This document shows, one piece after another, positions 44,602 through 53,848 of a stretch of DNA of 64,000 nt. The position numbers were made by a program, and so were the translations under genes. The DNA is from Heyndrickxia shackletonii. GTDB lineage: Bacteria > Bacillota > Bacilli > Bacillales > Bacillaceae_C. The notes beneath the pieces are model-generated. The model worked only from the letters and a program-made list of their open reading frames with translations, searched no databases and was not told the origin of the DNA. Position 1 is the stretch's first letter, and every line of letters starts with the position of its first letter. The DNA lies in NCBI RefSeq assembly GCF_001420715.1, contig NZ_LJJC01000004.1, positions 2,093,908 through 2,157,907 of the forward strand, in the 5' to 3' direction.

Positions 44602-46194
44602 ATGAAGAAAAAATTGTGGGGAGTTTTCATATTAATCCTCATTCTTTCGCTTGCTTTGATGGGTTGCGGCTCTTCCAAAACAAGTGGTGGAAAAACTACT
44701 GGGAAACAGAAAATATTGGTTTATGCAAGAGGGGGAGATGCTGTTAAGCTTGATCCAGCAGCAGTAACAGATGGTGAATCTCTGATTGTTGCAGAACAAA
44801 TTTTTGAAACATTAGTGAAATTCAATAAAGAAACTACAGAAATCGAACCTTCACTTGCCAAGTCATGGGAAATCTCTCCAGACGGAAAAACATATACGTT
44901 TGAACTCGAACAAGGAGTTAAATTCCAAGATGGTACAGATTTCAATGCAGATGCTGTCGTGAAAAACTTTGATCGATGGGCAAATGGAAACGTGGATAAA
45001 TTTCCTTATTACCAATCACAGTTTGGCGGTTACAAAGGCGAGCCAGCTGCTGTTATCAAAGAAGTTAAGGCATTAGATACGAACAAAGTTCAGTTTACTC
45101 TTTTCCGTGCTCAAGCACCATTTTTGAAAAATCTTGCGATGACACCATTTTCGATTTCAAGTCCTGCTGCAATCGATAAGTGGGGAGATAAATACATTGA
45201 GCATCCTGTTGGTACGGGACCTTTTAAATTTGAAAGCTGGAAACGTGATGATGCTATTACGGTTGTGAAAAATGATAAATATTGGCAAAAAGGATTGCCG
45301 AAAGTAGATAAAGTTATTCTGAAAGTTATAAAAGATAACTCCGCTAGATTGAATGCTTTAATTAAAGGCGATGTGGATTTAATTGATGGTTTAAATCCAA
45401 GTGATGCTGAAAAAGTTAGTTCCGATAAAAATCTGCAATTATTTAAACGCCCATCTATGAACCTTGGTTATCTTGGTTTTAATGTAAAGAAAAAGCCTTT
45501 TGATAATCCGAAAGTAAGAATTGCTTTAAGCCATGCTGTTAACAAAGAAGCTCTGATTCAAAACTTCTACGGTGGATCGGCAATTCCAGCAAAGAATCCA
45601 ATTCCACCTTCAGTTAGTGGATATAATGATGCCATTCAAGATTATGACTTTAATTTAGATGAAGCGAAAAAATTACTCGCTGAAGCAGGTTATAAGGATG
45701 GATTTAGTGTAGATTTATGGACAATGCCAGTGGTGCGTCCATATATGCCAAATGGTCAAAAAGTAGCCGAAGCAATTCAAGCCGATTTTGCAAAAATTGG
45801 TGTAAAAGCGAAAATTGTTACTATGGAATGGGGTACTTATCTAGAAAAGCTTGCAAAAGGGGAAGCTCCTATATATATCGTTGGTTGGACAGGTGATAAT
45901 GGAGACGCAGATAACTTCCTATATGCGTTGTTAGATAAAGATGCTATTGGTTCCAACAACAACTCACAGTATTCAAATGACGAAGTTCATAAATTGTTAA
46001 TTCAAGCGCAAACAGAAACAGACGAAAATAAACGAAATGAGCTTTACAAACAAGCTCAGGTTATTATTCATCAGGATGCTCCATGGGTTCCAATAGCGCA
46101 TTCTACACCTTTGCTTGCTGGAAAAAGTACAATTAAAGGATTTTTCCCGCACCCAACAGGTTCACAAAGCTTTGCGGATGTGTCGATAGACTAA
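44602..46194 (+). CDS. Peptide ABC importer substrate-binding lipoprotein
   Basis: A 530-residue extracytoplasmic solute-binding protein, family 5 (DppE/OppA type). Lipobox L-M-G-C ends a hydrophobic leader (Cys at about residue 22), so it is anchored to the membrane outer face. The cluster-C signature region follows (DGKTYTFELEQGVKFQDGT). It uses the GGGGG box before ATG 44602. A partial terminator follows and would raise its level over the permeases. The ligand is likely di- or oligopeptides; glutathione or nickel types cannot be excluded. Confidence 0.9.
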   Translation: MKKKLWGVFILILILSLALMGCGSSKTSGGKTTGKQKILVYARGGDAVKLDPAAVTDGESLIVAEQIFETLVKFNKETTEIEPSLAKSWEISPDGKTYTFELEQGVKFQDGTDFNADAVVKNFDRWANGNVDKFPYYQSQFGGYKGEPAAVIKEVKALDTNKVQFTLFRAQAPFLKNLAMTPFSISSPAAIDKWGDKYIEHPVGTGPFKFESWKRDDAITVVKNDKYWQKGLPKVDKVILKVIKDNSARLNALIKGDVDLIDGLNPSDAEKVSSDKNLQLFKRPSMNLGYLGFNVKKKPFDNPKVRIALSHAVNKEALIQNFYGGSAIPAKNPIPPSVSGYNDAIQDYDFNLDEAKKLLAEAGYKDGFSVDLWTMPVVRPYMPNGQKVAEAIQADFAKIGVKAKIVTMEWGTYLEKLAKGEAPIYIVGWTGDNGDADNFLYALLDKDAIGSNNNSQYSNDEVHKLLIQAQTETDENKRNELYKQAQVIIHQDAPWVPIAHSTPLLAGKSTIKGFFPHPTGSQSFADVSID

Positions 46195-46201
46195 CCGAAT
46201 A

Positions 46202-46231
46202 GGGGAGGAGTTTACTCTTCCCCGTTTTTAA
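46202..46231 (+). terminator. Attenuating terminator after the binding-protein gene
   Basis: GGGGAGGAG (46202-46210) pairs with CTCTTCCCC (46215-46223) with one G-U, then GTTTTTA. Located inside the importer operon, so partial termination is expected. Confidence 0.65.
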
Positions 46232-46330
46232 ATAGGAGTTTAATAGTTTCTTTTTTTTAGTTATAAAAGCATGCCTGCACCTAAGTTTATGTTGTAGGGA
46301 CAATACATAATATGGAAGGGAGAAGTAATA

Positions 46331-47332
46331 ATGGTTGCCTATTCAATTCGTCGATTATTTATGCTTATTCCAGTCCTTTTTGGGATGGCGATCATTGTCT
46401 TTTCGTTAATCCATGCTATTCCAGGAAATCCTGCTCAAATGATCCTTGGTCAACATGCGACTAAGGAATCTATAGCAGCATTGACGAAACAGCTCGGGCT
46501 TGATCAACCCCTGTATTTACAATTTTTTCATTATATACGGGATCTACTTAGTGGTAATTTAGGAACTTCATTAAAAACACAAACACCAATAAATCAAGAA
46601 ATTTGGCCATACCTTTGTGCAACGATTGAATTATCCGTTGTGGCATTGATAATAGCAATTATCGTTGGAGTGAATGCAGGAATTATTTCTGCCTGGTTTC
46701 AAAACTCATGGTTTGATTATATTGCAATGCTCTTAGCACTTGTTGGAGTATCCATGCCGATATTCTGGCTAGGTTTAATGGAACAATATACTTTTTCCAT
46801 CCATTTTAATTTATTGCCGACAACTGGTCGTGATGATATTCGTGATCCTGTTCAAGCTATTACAAATCTATATTTAATAGATACATTATTAGAAGGCAGG
46901 TTTGACCAGTTTATTGTAGTTATCAAGCATTTAATTTTGCCAAGTGTGGCATTAGCTACCATTCCAATGGCGATAATTGCAAGGATGACAAGATCCAGTA
47001 TGCTGGAGGTTATGCGCTCTGATTATATACGAACAGCGAGAGCGAAAGGGTTAAGAATGTTTTGGGTTGTATATAAGCACTCTTTGAAAAATGCTTTTAT
47101 TCCAGTTTTAACCGTTATTGGCTTGCAAACAGGATTATTATTGGGCGGAGCAATATTAACGGAAACCATCTTTGGATGGCCAGGAATCGGAGGATATATA
47201 TATGATGCAATTCAATCTAGAGATTACCCTGTCATTCAATCTGGAATATTAGTTGTTGCACTTATTTTTGTCTTTATTAATTTAATTGTAGATTTACTCT
47301 ATGCTGCCATCGACCCACGGATTAAATATTAA
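46331..47332 (+). CDS. Peptide ABC importer permease (DppB/OppB)
   Basis: A 333-residue permease with six helices. The first helix region (RRLFMLIPVLFGMAIIVFSL) and the DppB-type EAA motif (RTARAKGLRMFWVVYKHSLKNAF) are clear, with IHAIPGNPA after helix 1. GGAAGGGAG lies upstream of the ATG. The cytoplasmic EAA loop contacts the OppD/F ATPases. It forms the pore with the next gene. Confidence 0.92.
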   Translation: MVAYSIRRLFMLIPVLFGMAIIVFSLIHAIPGNPAQMILGQHATKESIAALTKQLGLDQPLYLQFFHYIRDLLSGNLGTSLKTQTPINQEIWPYLCATIELSVVALIIAIIVGVNAGIISAWFQNSWFDYIAMLLALVGVSMPIFWLGLMEQYTFSIHFNLLPTTGRDDIRDPVQAITNLYLIDTLLEGRFDQFIVVIKHLILPSVALATIPMAIIARMTRSSMLEVMRSDYIRTARAKGLRMFWVVYKHSLKNAFIPVLTVIGLQTGLLLGGAILTETIFGWPGIGGYIYDAIQSRDYPVIQSGILVVALIFVFINLIVDLLYAAIDPRIKY

Positions 47333-47352
47333 ATATTGGGAGGTAGATCTAA

Positions 47353-48246
47353 TTGCCTGAATTATCAACTACTGTTAAGCAGAAACCTCTTGTTGAAGAG
47401 CAAATGATATCTCCGTGGCGAGAGGGTTGGAAAAATTTTAAGAAAAATAAGGTTGCCTTAATTGGGTTATTCATTGTCGTATTCTTTATCTTAATAGCTA
47501 TACTTGCAAATTATATAGCACCATATGGATTCAATGAACAGCAATTTAAGGACAAGCATTTACCGCCTTCCGCTAAGCATTGGTTTGGTACGGATGATTT
47601 TGGACGAGATATATTTAGTAGGGTAATCTTTGGAGCAAGAATATCTTTATCTGTTGGATTTGGCTCGGTCGTTGGCTCAGCAATCATTGGTTCTTTTCTT
47701 GGTATTATTGCGGGATATTATGGAAAATGGCTGGATGCCATTATTTCAAGGATATTTGATATATTACTGGCATTTCCAAGTATTTTACTTGCTATCGCAA
47801 TTGTGGCTATGCTTGGTCAATCTTTACAAAATGCTTTGATTGCGATTGCAATTATTAATGTACCAACGTTCGGAAGACTTTTAAGGGCAAGAGTACTTTC
47901 GGTAAAAGAAGAAGAGTATATTACCGCAGCGAAGGCGATTGGAATGAAGGATAGTCGGATTTTATTGCACCATGTTCTTCCAAATAGCTTGGCGCCTATT
48001 ATTGTTCAAGGATCGTTAGCTATTGCGACTGCCATTATTGAAGCGGCAGGACTCGGTTTCCTTGGATTAGGCGCACAGCCCCCAACCCCAGAGTGGGGTA
48101 AAATGTTATCTGATTCAAAAGATTTTATTATTCAAGCACCTTGGACTGTCTTCTTTCCAGGGATAGCTATAATGCTTACGGTATTAGGCTTTAACTTAAT
48201 GGGGGACGGATTAAGGGATGCCTTAGATCCAAGAATGAAAAATTAA
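47353..48246 (+). CDS. Peptide ABC importer permease (DppC/OppC)
   Basis: A 297-residue permease, TTG start with GGGAGGT before it. The N-terminal segment WREGWKNFKKNKVALIG is the DppC signature before helix 1, and the EAA loop is YITAAKAIGMKDSRILLHHVLPNS. It completes the ATPase-ATPase-lipoprotein-permease-permease importer. A terminator shared with the convergent nrdB gene follows. Confidence 0.92.
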   Translation: MPELSTTVKQKPLVEEQMISPWREGWKNFKKNKVALIGLFIVVFFILIAILANYIAPYGFNEQQFKDKHLPPSAKHWFGTDDFGRDIFSRVIFGARISLSVGFGSVVGSAIIGSFLGIIAGYYGKWLDAIISRIFDILLAFPSILLAIAIVAMLGQSLQNALIAIAIINVPTFGRLLRARVLSVKEEEYITAAKAIGMKDSRILLHHVLPNSLAPIIVQGSLAIATAIIEAAGLGFLGLGAQPPTPEWGKMLSDSKDFIIQAPWTVFFPGIAIMLTVLGFNLMGDGLRDALDPRMKN

Positions 48247-48351
48247 TAGGAATATAACATATGTAAGTGTCTTATTTATCCGTTAGTAGATAGGCGTCTA
48301 TAGCTGGACGCAGACATTACAAAAAATTATCCGTAAGTAAGGACAATAAAA

Positions 48352-48383
48352 AACAGCAAAGTTTCTATTTGCTGTTTTTTTTG
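48352..48383. terminator. Shared terminator of the importer operon and the convergent nrdAB operon
   Basis: AACAGCAAA (48352-48360) pairs with TTTGCTGTT (48368-48376), flanked by A run and T run. Confidence 0.85.
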
Positions 48384-48390
48384 ATACCTT

Positions 48391-49434
48391 TTAAAGTTCA
48401 TCAAATCCATTATCTATATTTACTTTCGTATATTGTCTCGATTTTTGCTCGAAGAAATCAGATTTTCCGAAGTCTACTTCTTCATATGCTTTAATCCATC
48501 GTAAAGGGTTAGAGCGGATATTTGGGAATGGCCTGTTAAACCCTAACTGATTGCACCTGACATTTGCGTAGAATTTAATATAATCTTCCAAATCGGATAA
48601 TAGAATCCCGTCCATTTTATTTCCTATAATATGCCTTGCCCAATTTATTTCTAATTCTGCTGCTTTGGTAAAAGTTTCTTCCACATAATGACGTAATTCA
48701 TCTGTTGCATATTCTGGATATTCTTGTAAAACTTCTTTGAAGATCTTAACAAATAAATCAACATGTAAATGCTCATCCCGATTAATATAATTAATCATGG
48801 TAGAGGTAGCTACCATCTTTTGGTTTCTGGCAAGATTATAGAAAAAGGCAAACCCAGAATAGAAAAATAACCCTTCGAGAATTACATCATACACGATGGA
48901 TTTTAAAAAATTATCGATTGTTGGATTATTTGCAAATGCTTCATATCCATTAGTAACAAATTCATTCCGTTGTATTAAAGTAGGTTCTGTTCGCCAAAAT
49001 TCAAATACTTCATCTTGGGTTTGCTTGGAAACAATACTTGATAAAACATAGGAATACGAATGATTATGAATAACCTCCTGTTGTGCCAGGATAATCATAA
49101 GGGCATTTAAACTGGAATCAGTTAGATAATCAGCTACTTTTCCTGCATAATCTGTTTGAACACTATCCAATAGCGCAAGTAAACCGATAATTTTTAAAAA
49201 GGCATTTTGTTCATCATCTGATAAATTTGGAAACTGCTTAATATCCTGAGACATATTAATTTCAAATGGAGTCCAGAAATTAGCAAGCATTCGTTTATAT
49301 TTTGGGAATGCCCAAGAAAAGCGTACATCATCCCAATTAAGAATATTGGAAGACTTCCCGTTAATAATCGAAGTGGACCGGTTTGGTGCGGTTTTATCCA
49401 TTAATTTTCTCTTTTGAATCATAACAGAACTCAT
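48391..49434 (-). CDS. nrdB: Class I ribonucleotide reductase small subunit (second system)
   Basis: A 347-residue R2 radical protein. Ligands: Asp in ALLDSVQ, E-x-x-H in QQEVIHNHSY with the radical Tyr four residues after the His, Glu in LEGLFFYSGFAF, and the RDEHLH pair. No ATP cone. Start: ATG 49434 has AGGAG nine bases before it; ATG 49443 abuts that box. It is co-transcribed with the large subunit, 21 bases downstream. The ligand and tyrosine pattern fits a standard tyrosyl-radical enzyme, not NrdF class Ib with NrdI; no nrdI lies nearby. Confidence 0.9.
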   Translation of the reverse strand: MSSVMIQKRKLMDKTAPNRSTSIINGKSSNILNWDDVRFSWAFPKYKRMLANFWTPFEINMSQDIKQFPNLSDDEQNAFLKIIGLLALLDSVQTDYAGKVADYLTDSSLNALMIILAQQEVIHNHSYSYVLSSIVSKQTQDEVFEFWRTEPTLIQRNEFVTNGYEAFANNPTIDNFLKSIVYDVILEGLFFYSGFAFFYNLARNQKMVATSTMINYINRDEHLHVDLFVKIFKEVLQEYPEYATDELRHYVEETFTKAAELEINWARHIIGNKMDGILLSDLEDYIKFYANVRCNQLGFNRPFPNIRSNPLRWIKAYEEVDFGKSDFFEQKSRQYTKVNIDNGFDEL

Positions 49435-49455
49435 TTTTTTCATCTCCTAACCAAT

Positions 49456-51711
49456 TTAGCTCGAGCATGAATCGCATTCTTCCAGAATAGAAGAGGTTGA
49501 CCTTACGTAATAAGTTGTTTTTAATTTACTTTTCCATGCAGTTAAATGTAACTCTAGTAAATCCTTTGCTTTTATTGTATTTTGTACATATAAATTAAAT
49601 GAGATTGATTGATCAATATGCTTTTGACGGGCTGCATTTTGCTGAATGCTCCACTTTTGATCAATAAAATAGGCTGATTTATAATACCAAGTCGTTGCTG
49701 GGCTTAAATCAGGAGCGGTAACAGGGATTTTATAGTCTTTCTTTTCTTCTGCATAAAATTTATGGAAAATTGGATCGATACTGGCTTTGCTTCCAGCAAT
49801 AATGGAAGTTGATGAATTGGGAGCGACCGCCATTAAATAGCCGTTTCTCATTCCAAATTGCTGTATATCCTTGTACAATCTATCCCAAGCACAGGAAGAA
49901 GAGTTGTTTTCTAAATATCCTTTTCGAAAGAAATACTCACCTGTATCCCATTCGGAGCCTTTAAAGACTGGATAGGAGCCTTTTTCTTTCGCTAATTCCA
50001 TACTTGCTTGGATAGTAAGGAAGGCGATTTTTTCATATAGCCGATCAGCATATTGAACTGCATCCTCGCTTTCCCACTTTATTTTTTTCAATGCTAATAA
50101 ATGATGCCACCCAAATGTTCCAAGTCCAATCGCGCGGTATTTTTGGTTCGTTAATTTTGCCTGTAAAACAGGAATGTCATTTAAATCAATCACATTGTCC
50201 AACATTCGTACTTGAATCGGAATTAATCTCTCTAAAATATTGGCGGGAACAGCCAGCCCTAGATTGATAGAAGATAAATTACAAACTACAAAATCACCAG
50301 GCTGTTTTTCAATTATGATTTTTCCATCTTGTGTATATTGAGTAATGATATTCGTTGTACTTTGATTTTGCATAATTTCTGTACATAGATTACTTGAATA
50401 GATCATTCCTTGATGTTTATTTGGATTTTTACGATTAACCTCGTCCCGATAAAAGACAAATGGTCCGCCAGTTTCTAACTGGCTCTTCATAATACTTTTC
50501 ATGATTTCGATTGCTGGAACGACAGTTTTAGAAAGGGTTTCGTGTTGAACACACTCCCAATACTTAGTACGGAATGAGCCGCTTCCGCTTGTTTCATCGT
50601 AATAATCCTCAAGAGAATACCCCATAACTTGTCTTATCTCATGCGGATCGAATAAGTACCAATCACCGCGTATTTCTACCTGCTCCATAAATAAGTCAGG
50701 AAGGCATACACCAGTAAATAAATCATGTGTGCGATATCGTTCATCCCCATTATTCAATTTGGCATCAAGAAAAGAAGAAATATCCTTATGCCATATATCC
50801 AGATACACACAAATGGCACCTTTTCTTTGTCCGAGCTGATCGACACTCACTGCAATATTATTTAATTGTTTCATCCAAGGAAGAACGCCGGAAGATGCTC
50901 CGACAAATCCTTTAATCGCACTTCCGCGGCTTCGTATCTTACCTAAATAGACTCCGATTCCACCGCCGTTTTTTGATAGATTGGCAATATCAGTGTTGCT
51001 GTCAAAGATTCCTTGTAAACTGTCTTCTACCGTATCAATAAAGCAGCTCGATAATTGCCCATAGTTTTTTCCTGCATTCGAAAGGGTAGGGGTGGCAACC
51101 GTCATATAAAGATTACTTAGTGCCCAATAGGCTTCTTCCACAAGCTTTAAACGGCTTTCTTTCGGTTCATTGATCATTAATTGCATAGCAATAATCATCC
51201 ATCTTTCCTGTGGAAGCTCGAATACATTTTTATGATGATCAGTCGCTAAATAGCGGTCTGCCAATGTACGTATTCCTATGTATGTGAAGAGTTGGTCTTT
51301 GTGATAATCCATTTTGCTGGCTAATTGATGTATTTCGTCTACTGAATAGCAATCTAGCAGGCAGCGGTTATAGATGCCTTCTTCTGTTAAAGTTTCTAAC
51401 AAACCATAAAAATTACCATACCTGACTTTATAGGAATATTCTCTATTTTGCGCTGCCTTGTAATAAAGATATTCCATATAAAAGTGAGCAGCATCGTATG
51501 TCCAGAAGATTTCTTCCTCATTTAATCGAGATAGGCAATCTAATATAATTTGCTGAACCCACTCGTCCTCTGATATCCAAGGCTTTTGCTCTAATAAGTT
51601 TTGTGCGAAAGAATAAACCGGGTGGAAACGTTCGTCTGCTTCTGCTTTTTCTACTAGAATGGATAAGATATGACGGTTCCAATTTTCAATCTCTGTAATC
51701 GTAGTTCCCAT
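49456..51711 (-). CDS. nrdA: Class I ribonucleotide reductase large subunit (second system)
   Basis: A 751-residue catalytic subunit. Hallmarks: LSSCFIDTV with the first active-site Cys, SSNLCTEIMQN with the radical Cys, the LINLG-type NLSSINLGL segment and the C-terminal redox Cys pair ECDSCSS. The N terminus goes directly into the region after the usual ATP cone (WNRHILSILVEKAEADERF...); the KRDG-type cone motif is absent, so dATP feedback may be missing. RBS AGGGGG before the ATG. Controlled by a cobalamin riboswitch and terminator upstream (51727-52015), so it should be expressed when B12 is low. Confidence 0.9.
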   Translation of the reverse strand: MGTTITEIENWNRHILSILVEKAEADERFHPVYSFAQNLLEQKPWISEDEWVQQIILDCLSRLNEEEIFWTYDAAHFYMEYLYYKAAQNREYSYKVRYGNFYGLLETLTEEGIYNRCLLDCYSVDEIHQLASKMDYHKDQLFTYIGIRTLADRYLATDHHKNVFELPQERWMIIAMQLMINEPKESRLKLVEEAYWALSNLYMTVATPTLSNAGKNYGQLSSCFIDTVEDSLQGIFDSNTDIANLSKNGGGIGVYLGKIRSRGSAIKGFVGASSGVLPWMKQLNNIAVSVDQLGQRKGAICVYLDIWHKDISSFLDAKLNNGDERYRTHDLFTGVCLPDLFMEQVEIRGDWYLFDPHEIRQVMGYSLEDYYDETSGSGSFRTKYWECVQHETLSKTVVPAIEIMKSIMKSQLETGGPFVFYRDEVNRKNPNKHQGMIYSSNLCTEIMQNQSTTNIITQYTQDGKIIIEKQPGDFVVCNLSSINLGLAVPANILERLIPIQVRMLDNVIDLNDIPVLQAKLTNQKYRAIGLGTFGWHHLLALKKIKWESEDAVQYADRLYEKIAFLTIQASMELAKEKGSYPVFKGSEWDTGEYFFRKGYLENNSSSCAWDRLYKDIQQFGMRNGYLMAVAPNSSTSIIAGSKASIDPIFHKFYAEEKKDYKIPVTAPDLSPATTWYYKSAYFIDQKWSIQQNAARQKHIDQSISFNLYVQNTIKAKDLLELHLTAWKSKLKTTYYVRSTSSILEECDSCSS

Positions 51712-51726
51712 TTATTTTCCCCCTAT

Positions 51727-51761
51727 AAAAAAATAAGATCTGCCCGAAGGATGAGCAGATC
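51727..51761 (-). terminator. Riboswitch-controlled terminator before nrdA
   Basis: On the minus strand, GATCTGC and GCAGATC (+ coordinates 51755-51761 and 51737-51743) form a stem followed by TTATTTTTTT. An alternative helix pairs + 51757-51770 with 51805-51818 and occupies the 5' arm, so the two are mutually exclusive. Confidence 0.82.
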
Positions 51762-51818
51762 AAACGATAGGAAAAAAGAACATACATAGTCATAGACGTT
51801 TTAACTATCGTTTCATCT
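51757..51818 (-). promoter_or_regulatory. Antiterminator helix of the nrdAB leader
   Basis: Complementary 14-mers (+ 51757-51770 and 51805-51818, one mismatch) would form a long helix overlapping the terminator 5' arm. Formation would free expression, and cobalamin binding to the aptamer would favour the terminator. Inferred from base pairing only. Confidence 0.6.
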
Positions 51819-51849
51819 CCCCAATCCCCGAGGAATCGAAACTTTATCA

Positions 51850-52015
51850 TGTGAAGGCAGGTCTCCTGACTTGTGTGCAGCCTACTAAAGGACCTTCCCG
51901 CATCGAGCGGATGCAGTGGTCTATCCTTTTTCGTTCACACTTACAGTTGCGGGGACAGTTTCGGATTCTCACCGAATTCCCTATTAAGTCCATCTATGGA
52001 CACCCTTACATGAAG
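51850..52015 (-). ncRNA. Cobalamin (B12) riboswitch aptamer
   Basis: Read on the minus strand, the region contains the conserved B12-box elements in order: GGGAA...GGUGAGAAUCCG, the CUGUCCCCGCAACUGUAA core, the G-C rich AUGCGGGAAGG arm, and the terminal AGUCAGGAGACCUGCC (+ 51856-51871), which pairs the ends. These are diagnostic of the adenosylcobalamin riboswitch class. It lies between the mnmH promoter region and nrdA, reading towards nrdA. Confidence 0.92.
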
Positions 52016-52202
52016 TTAATTTCAATATATAGTTTTGAAAATGAATTTAATTAGCATATATTGTGTTTTATATTAACATATCAAAAGTAAATTCACAACT
52101 ATCATTTTGCAAAAGAATTCCATAAATTGATACTCTTGTTTAAACACAATAAGGAATTGGATATGATAAAATGAAAGGGAAGAGTATTGGAGGAATGAAT
52201 TT

Positions 52203-53291
52203 ATGTCACAAGATATAACAGTAGAAGAGTGGCTTGATGAAAAGGATAAATATGTAACAATGGATGTTCGCTCACCATTAGAATTTTCCGAGAGTGCTAT
52301 TCCCCATTCTATTAATATTCCCATCTTTTCAAATGAAGAACGAGCAGAAATTGGGACCTTATATAAACAGGTTGGTGCAAATGCGGCAAAATGGAGGGCG
52401 ATGGAGGTTGTTGCTCCAAAGATACCGCATTTAATGAAGAAAATTAAGGAAATAGAAGAGTCCGGAAAGAAGCCTTTAATCTATTGCTGGAGAGGTGGTA
52501 TGCGCAGTGGATCCGTTGCACAATTTGCTACTTTTTCAGGACTTCATGTCTATAGATTAAAAGGCGGTTATCGTGCATATCGAAAAAAATCTTTAGAATT
52601 GATTCCAGATTTACTTCCAGGTAAAGCAGTAATTTTACATGGTATGACCGGAACAGGGAAAACACAAATATTACAAAATTTAAAAAAGCTCGGGTTTCCC
52701 GTTCTGGATCTCGAACAAATGGCCAACCATAAGGGATCTCTATTTGGTGCCATTGATGGCAGAAAACCCCATAATCAAAAAACATTTGACGGTCTATTAT
52801 TTGAAGAGCTGCTTTCCTTACAGAATTCCCATTACGTAATAATGGAAGGGGAAAGCAAAAGAATTGGACATGCTGTGCAGCCTGATTCTTTACTTGCTTT
52901 AAGGGATAATGCTTTGCATATTTATGTTTCAGGTTCCGAGGAAGCAAGAATCCAAAGAATTTATGCGGAATATGTTCAGCCAAATAAAAACAACCAAGAA
53001 TTTAAAGAAAATGTTCGTTCGGCGTTACAATATGTAAGAAAAAGAATGAAGTCATCCGAATGGTGCCACATAATCTTTAAAGCGTTGGAAGAAAATAATT
53101 TTATGAAGTTGGTAGAACTTTTAATGAGAGACTATTATGACCCGCAGTATCTTCATAAAGAAGACATCTATATTAGCAAATCGGAAAAAGTGGTTAGCGA
53201 TAATATTAATATTGCAACAGATGAAGTAATCAATATTTTAAAATCTCATCATTTAATCGGTGAAACGGATATCCATTCCGTTAAAAGTTAG
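52203..53291 (+). CDS. mnmH: tRNA 2-selenouridine synthase
   Basis: A 362-residue SelU/YbbB (MnmH) protein. The N-terminal rhodanese-like domain (about 5-135) carries the catalytic Cys in YCWRGGMRSG. The C-terminal P-loop domain begins with GMTGTGKT (about 150-157). The enzyme replaces sulfur by selenium at C2 of mnm5s2U34 in tRNAs for Lys, Glu and Gln through an S-geranyl intermediate; it needs selenophosphate from SelD. selD is not in the window. GGAGG lies about 10 bases before the ATG, monocistronic, followed by the terminator at 53424. Confidence 0.9.
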   Translation: MSQDITVEEWLDEKDKYVTMDVRSPLEFSESAIPHSINIPIFSNEERAEIGTLYKQVGANAAKWRAMEVVAPKIPHLMKKIKEIEESGKKPLIYCWRGGMRSGSVAQFATFSGLHVYRLKGGYRAYRKKSLELIPDLLPGKAVILHGMTGTGKTQILQNLKKLGFPVLDLEQMANHKGSLFGAIDGRKPHNQKTFDGLLFEELLSLQNSHYVIMEGESKRIGHAVQPDSLLALRDNALHIYVSGSEEARIQRIYAEYVQPNKNNQEFKENVRSALQYVRKRMKSSEWCHIIFKALEENNFMKLVELLMRDYYDPQYLHKEDIYISKSEKVVSDNINIATDEVINILKSHHLIGETDIHSVKS

Positions 53292-53423
53292 GTGGAAATT
53301 TCATTTTCTCATGATTTTCTAATCTTCCTTTCATGAAAATATAGGAAAGTTTTCGTAAAATCATCGTTGAGTCGGTTCGACTCCCCTTATTATTTTACTC
53401 ATTATAAAGTTCCTTCTTTAAAT

Positions 53424-53452
53424 CCGGCTTGCAAAATAGCCGGTGTTTTTTT
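53424..53452 (+). terminator. Terminator after mnmH
   Basis: CCGGCT (53424-53429) pairs with AGCCGG (53438-53443), followed by TGTTTTTTT. It lies about 130 bases after the stop; only an AT-rich segment separates them. Confidence 0.8.
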
Positions 53453-53453
53453 A

Positions 53454-53635
53454 TGTCTAGCATCAGCGCCTATCGGCTAGTGGATATTTCCGACTCCTCT
53501 CTACGATAAGTCAACATCAGTTGAAAATGGAAGTGCTATTTTCATTTGTTCGTGAACTACCTTACTGTGTTTCCTTTATCTCGAGGTGAGCGACTACGAA
53601 ATCCATACGCCGATAAGCAAGGCGCTTCAGCTTTT
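53454..53635 (+). repeat. Dispersed palindromic repeat, copy A
   Basis: A ~182 bp element: 5' GTCTAG...GCCTATCGGCTAG...GGATATTTCC, an internal TGAAAAT...ATTTTCA hairpin, a central GAACTACCTTACTGTGTTTCC...CTCGAGGTGAGCGAC block, then GAAATCC and a 3' arm CGATAAGCAAGGCGCTTCAGCTTTT. The 5' AGCGCCTATCGG pairs with the 3' CCGATAAGC...GGCGCT, giving a long imperfect hairpin. Occupies the gap between mnmH and the next gene; no coding frame. Confidence 0.8.
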
Positions 53636-53722
53636 ATTTTTATCCAGAATTTATAAAATTTTAATCTTATTCTCATGATAAGTTGATAAAGTAAAGGTTG
53701 AACAATAAAGGAGGCGAATAAA

Positions 53723-53848
53723 ATGTGGGTACGTTTTATCCCAATCGTATTCTTTAGTTTGACAGCAGTGTCACTAGTTGCCTTTCAGTCAATTGAAATT
53801 GTTCATGCATTTATTAACTTCATTTCTTCTAAGACAAATATTAAATAA
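53723..53848 (+). CDS. 41-residue membrane peptide before a two-component system
   Basis: ATG 53723 with a strong AAAGGAGGCG box opens 41 codons: MWVRFIPIVFFSLTAVSLVAFQSIEIVHAFINFISS, one or two hydrophobic segments, basic tail. It is the only gene between repeat A and the response regulator (164 bases downstream). Such small membrane proteins can tune sensor kinases, but no family is recognised and function is unknown. Confidence 0.65.
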   Translation: MWVRFIPIVFFSLTAVSLVAFQSIEIVHAFINFISSKTNIK

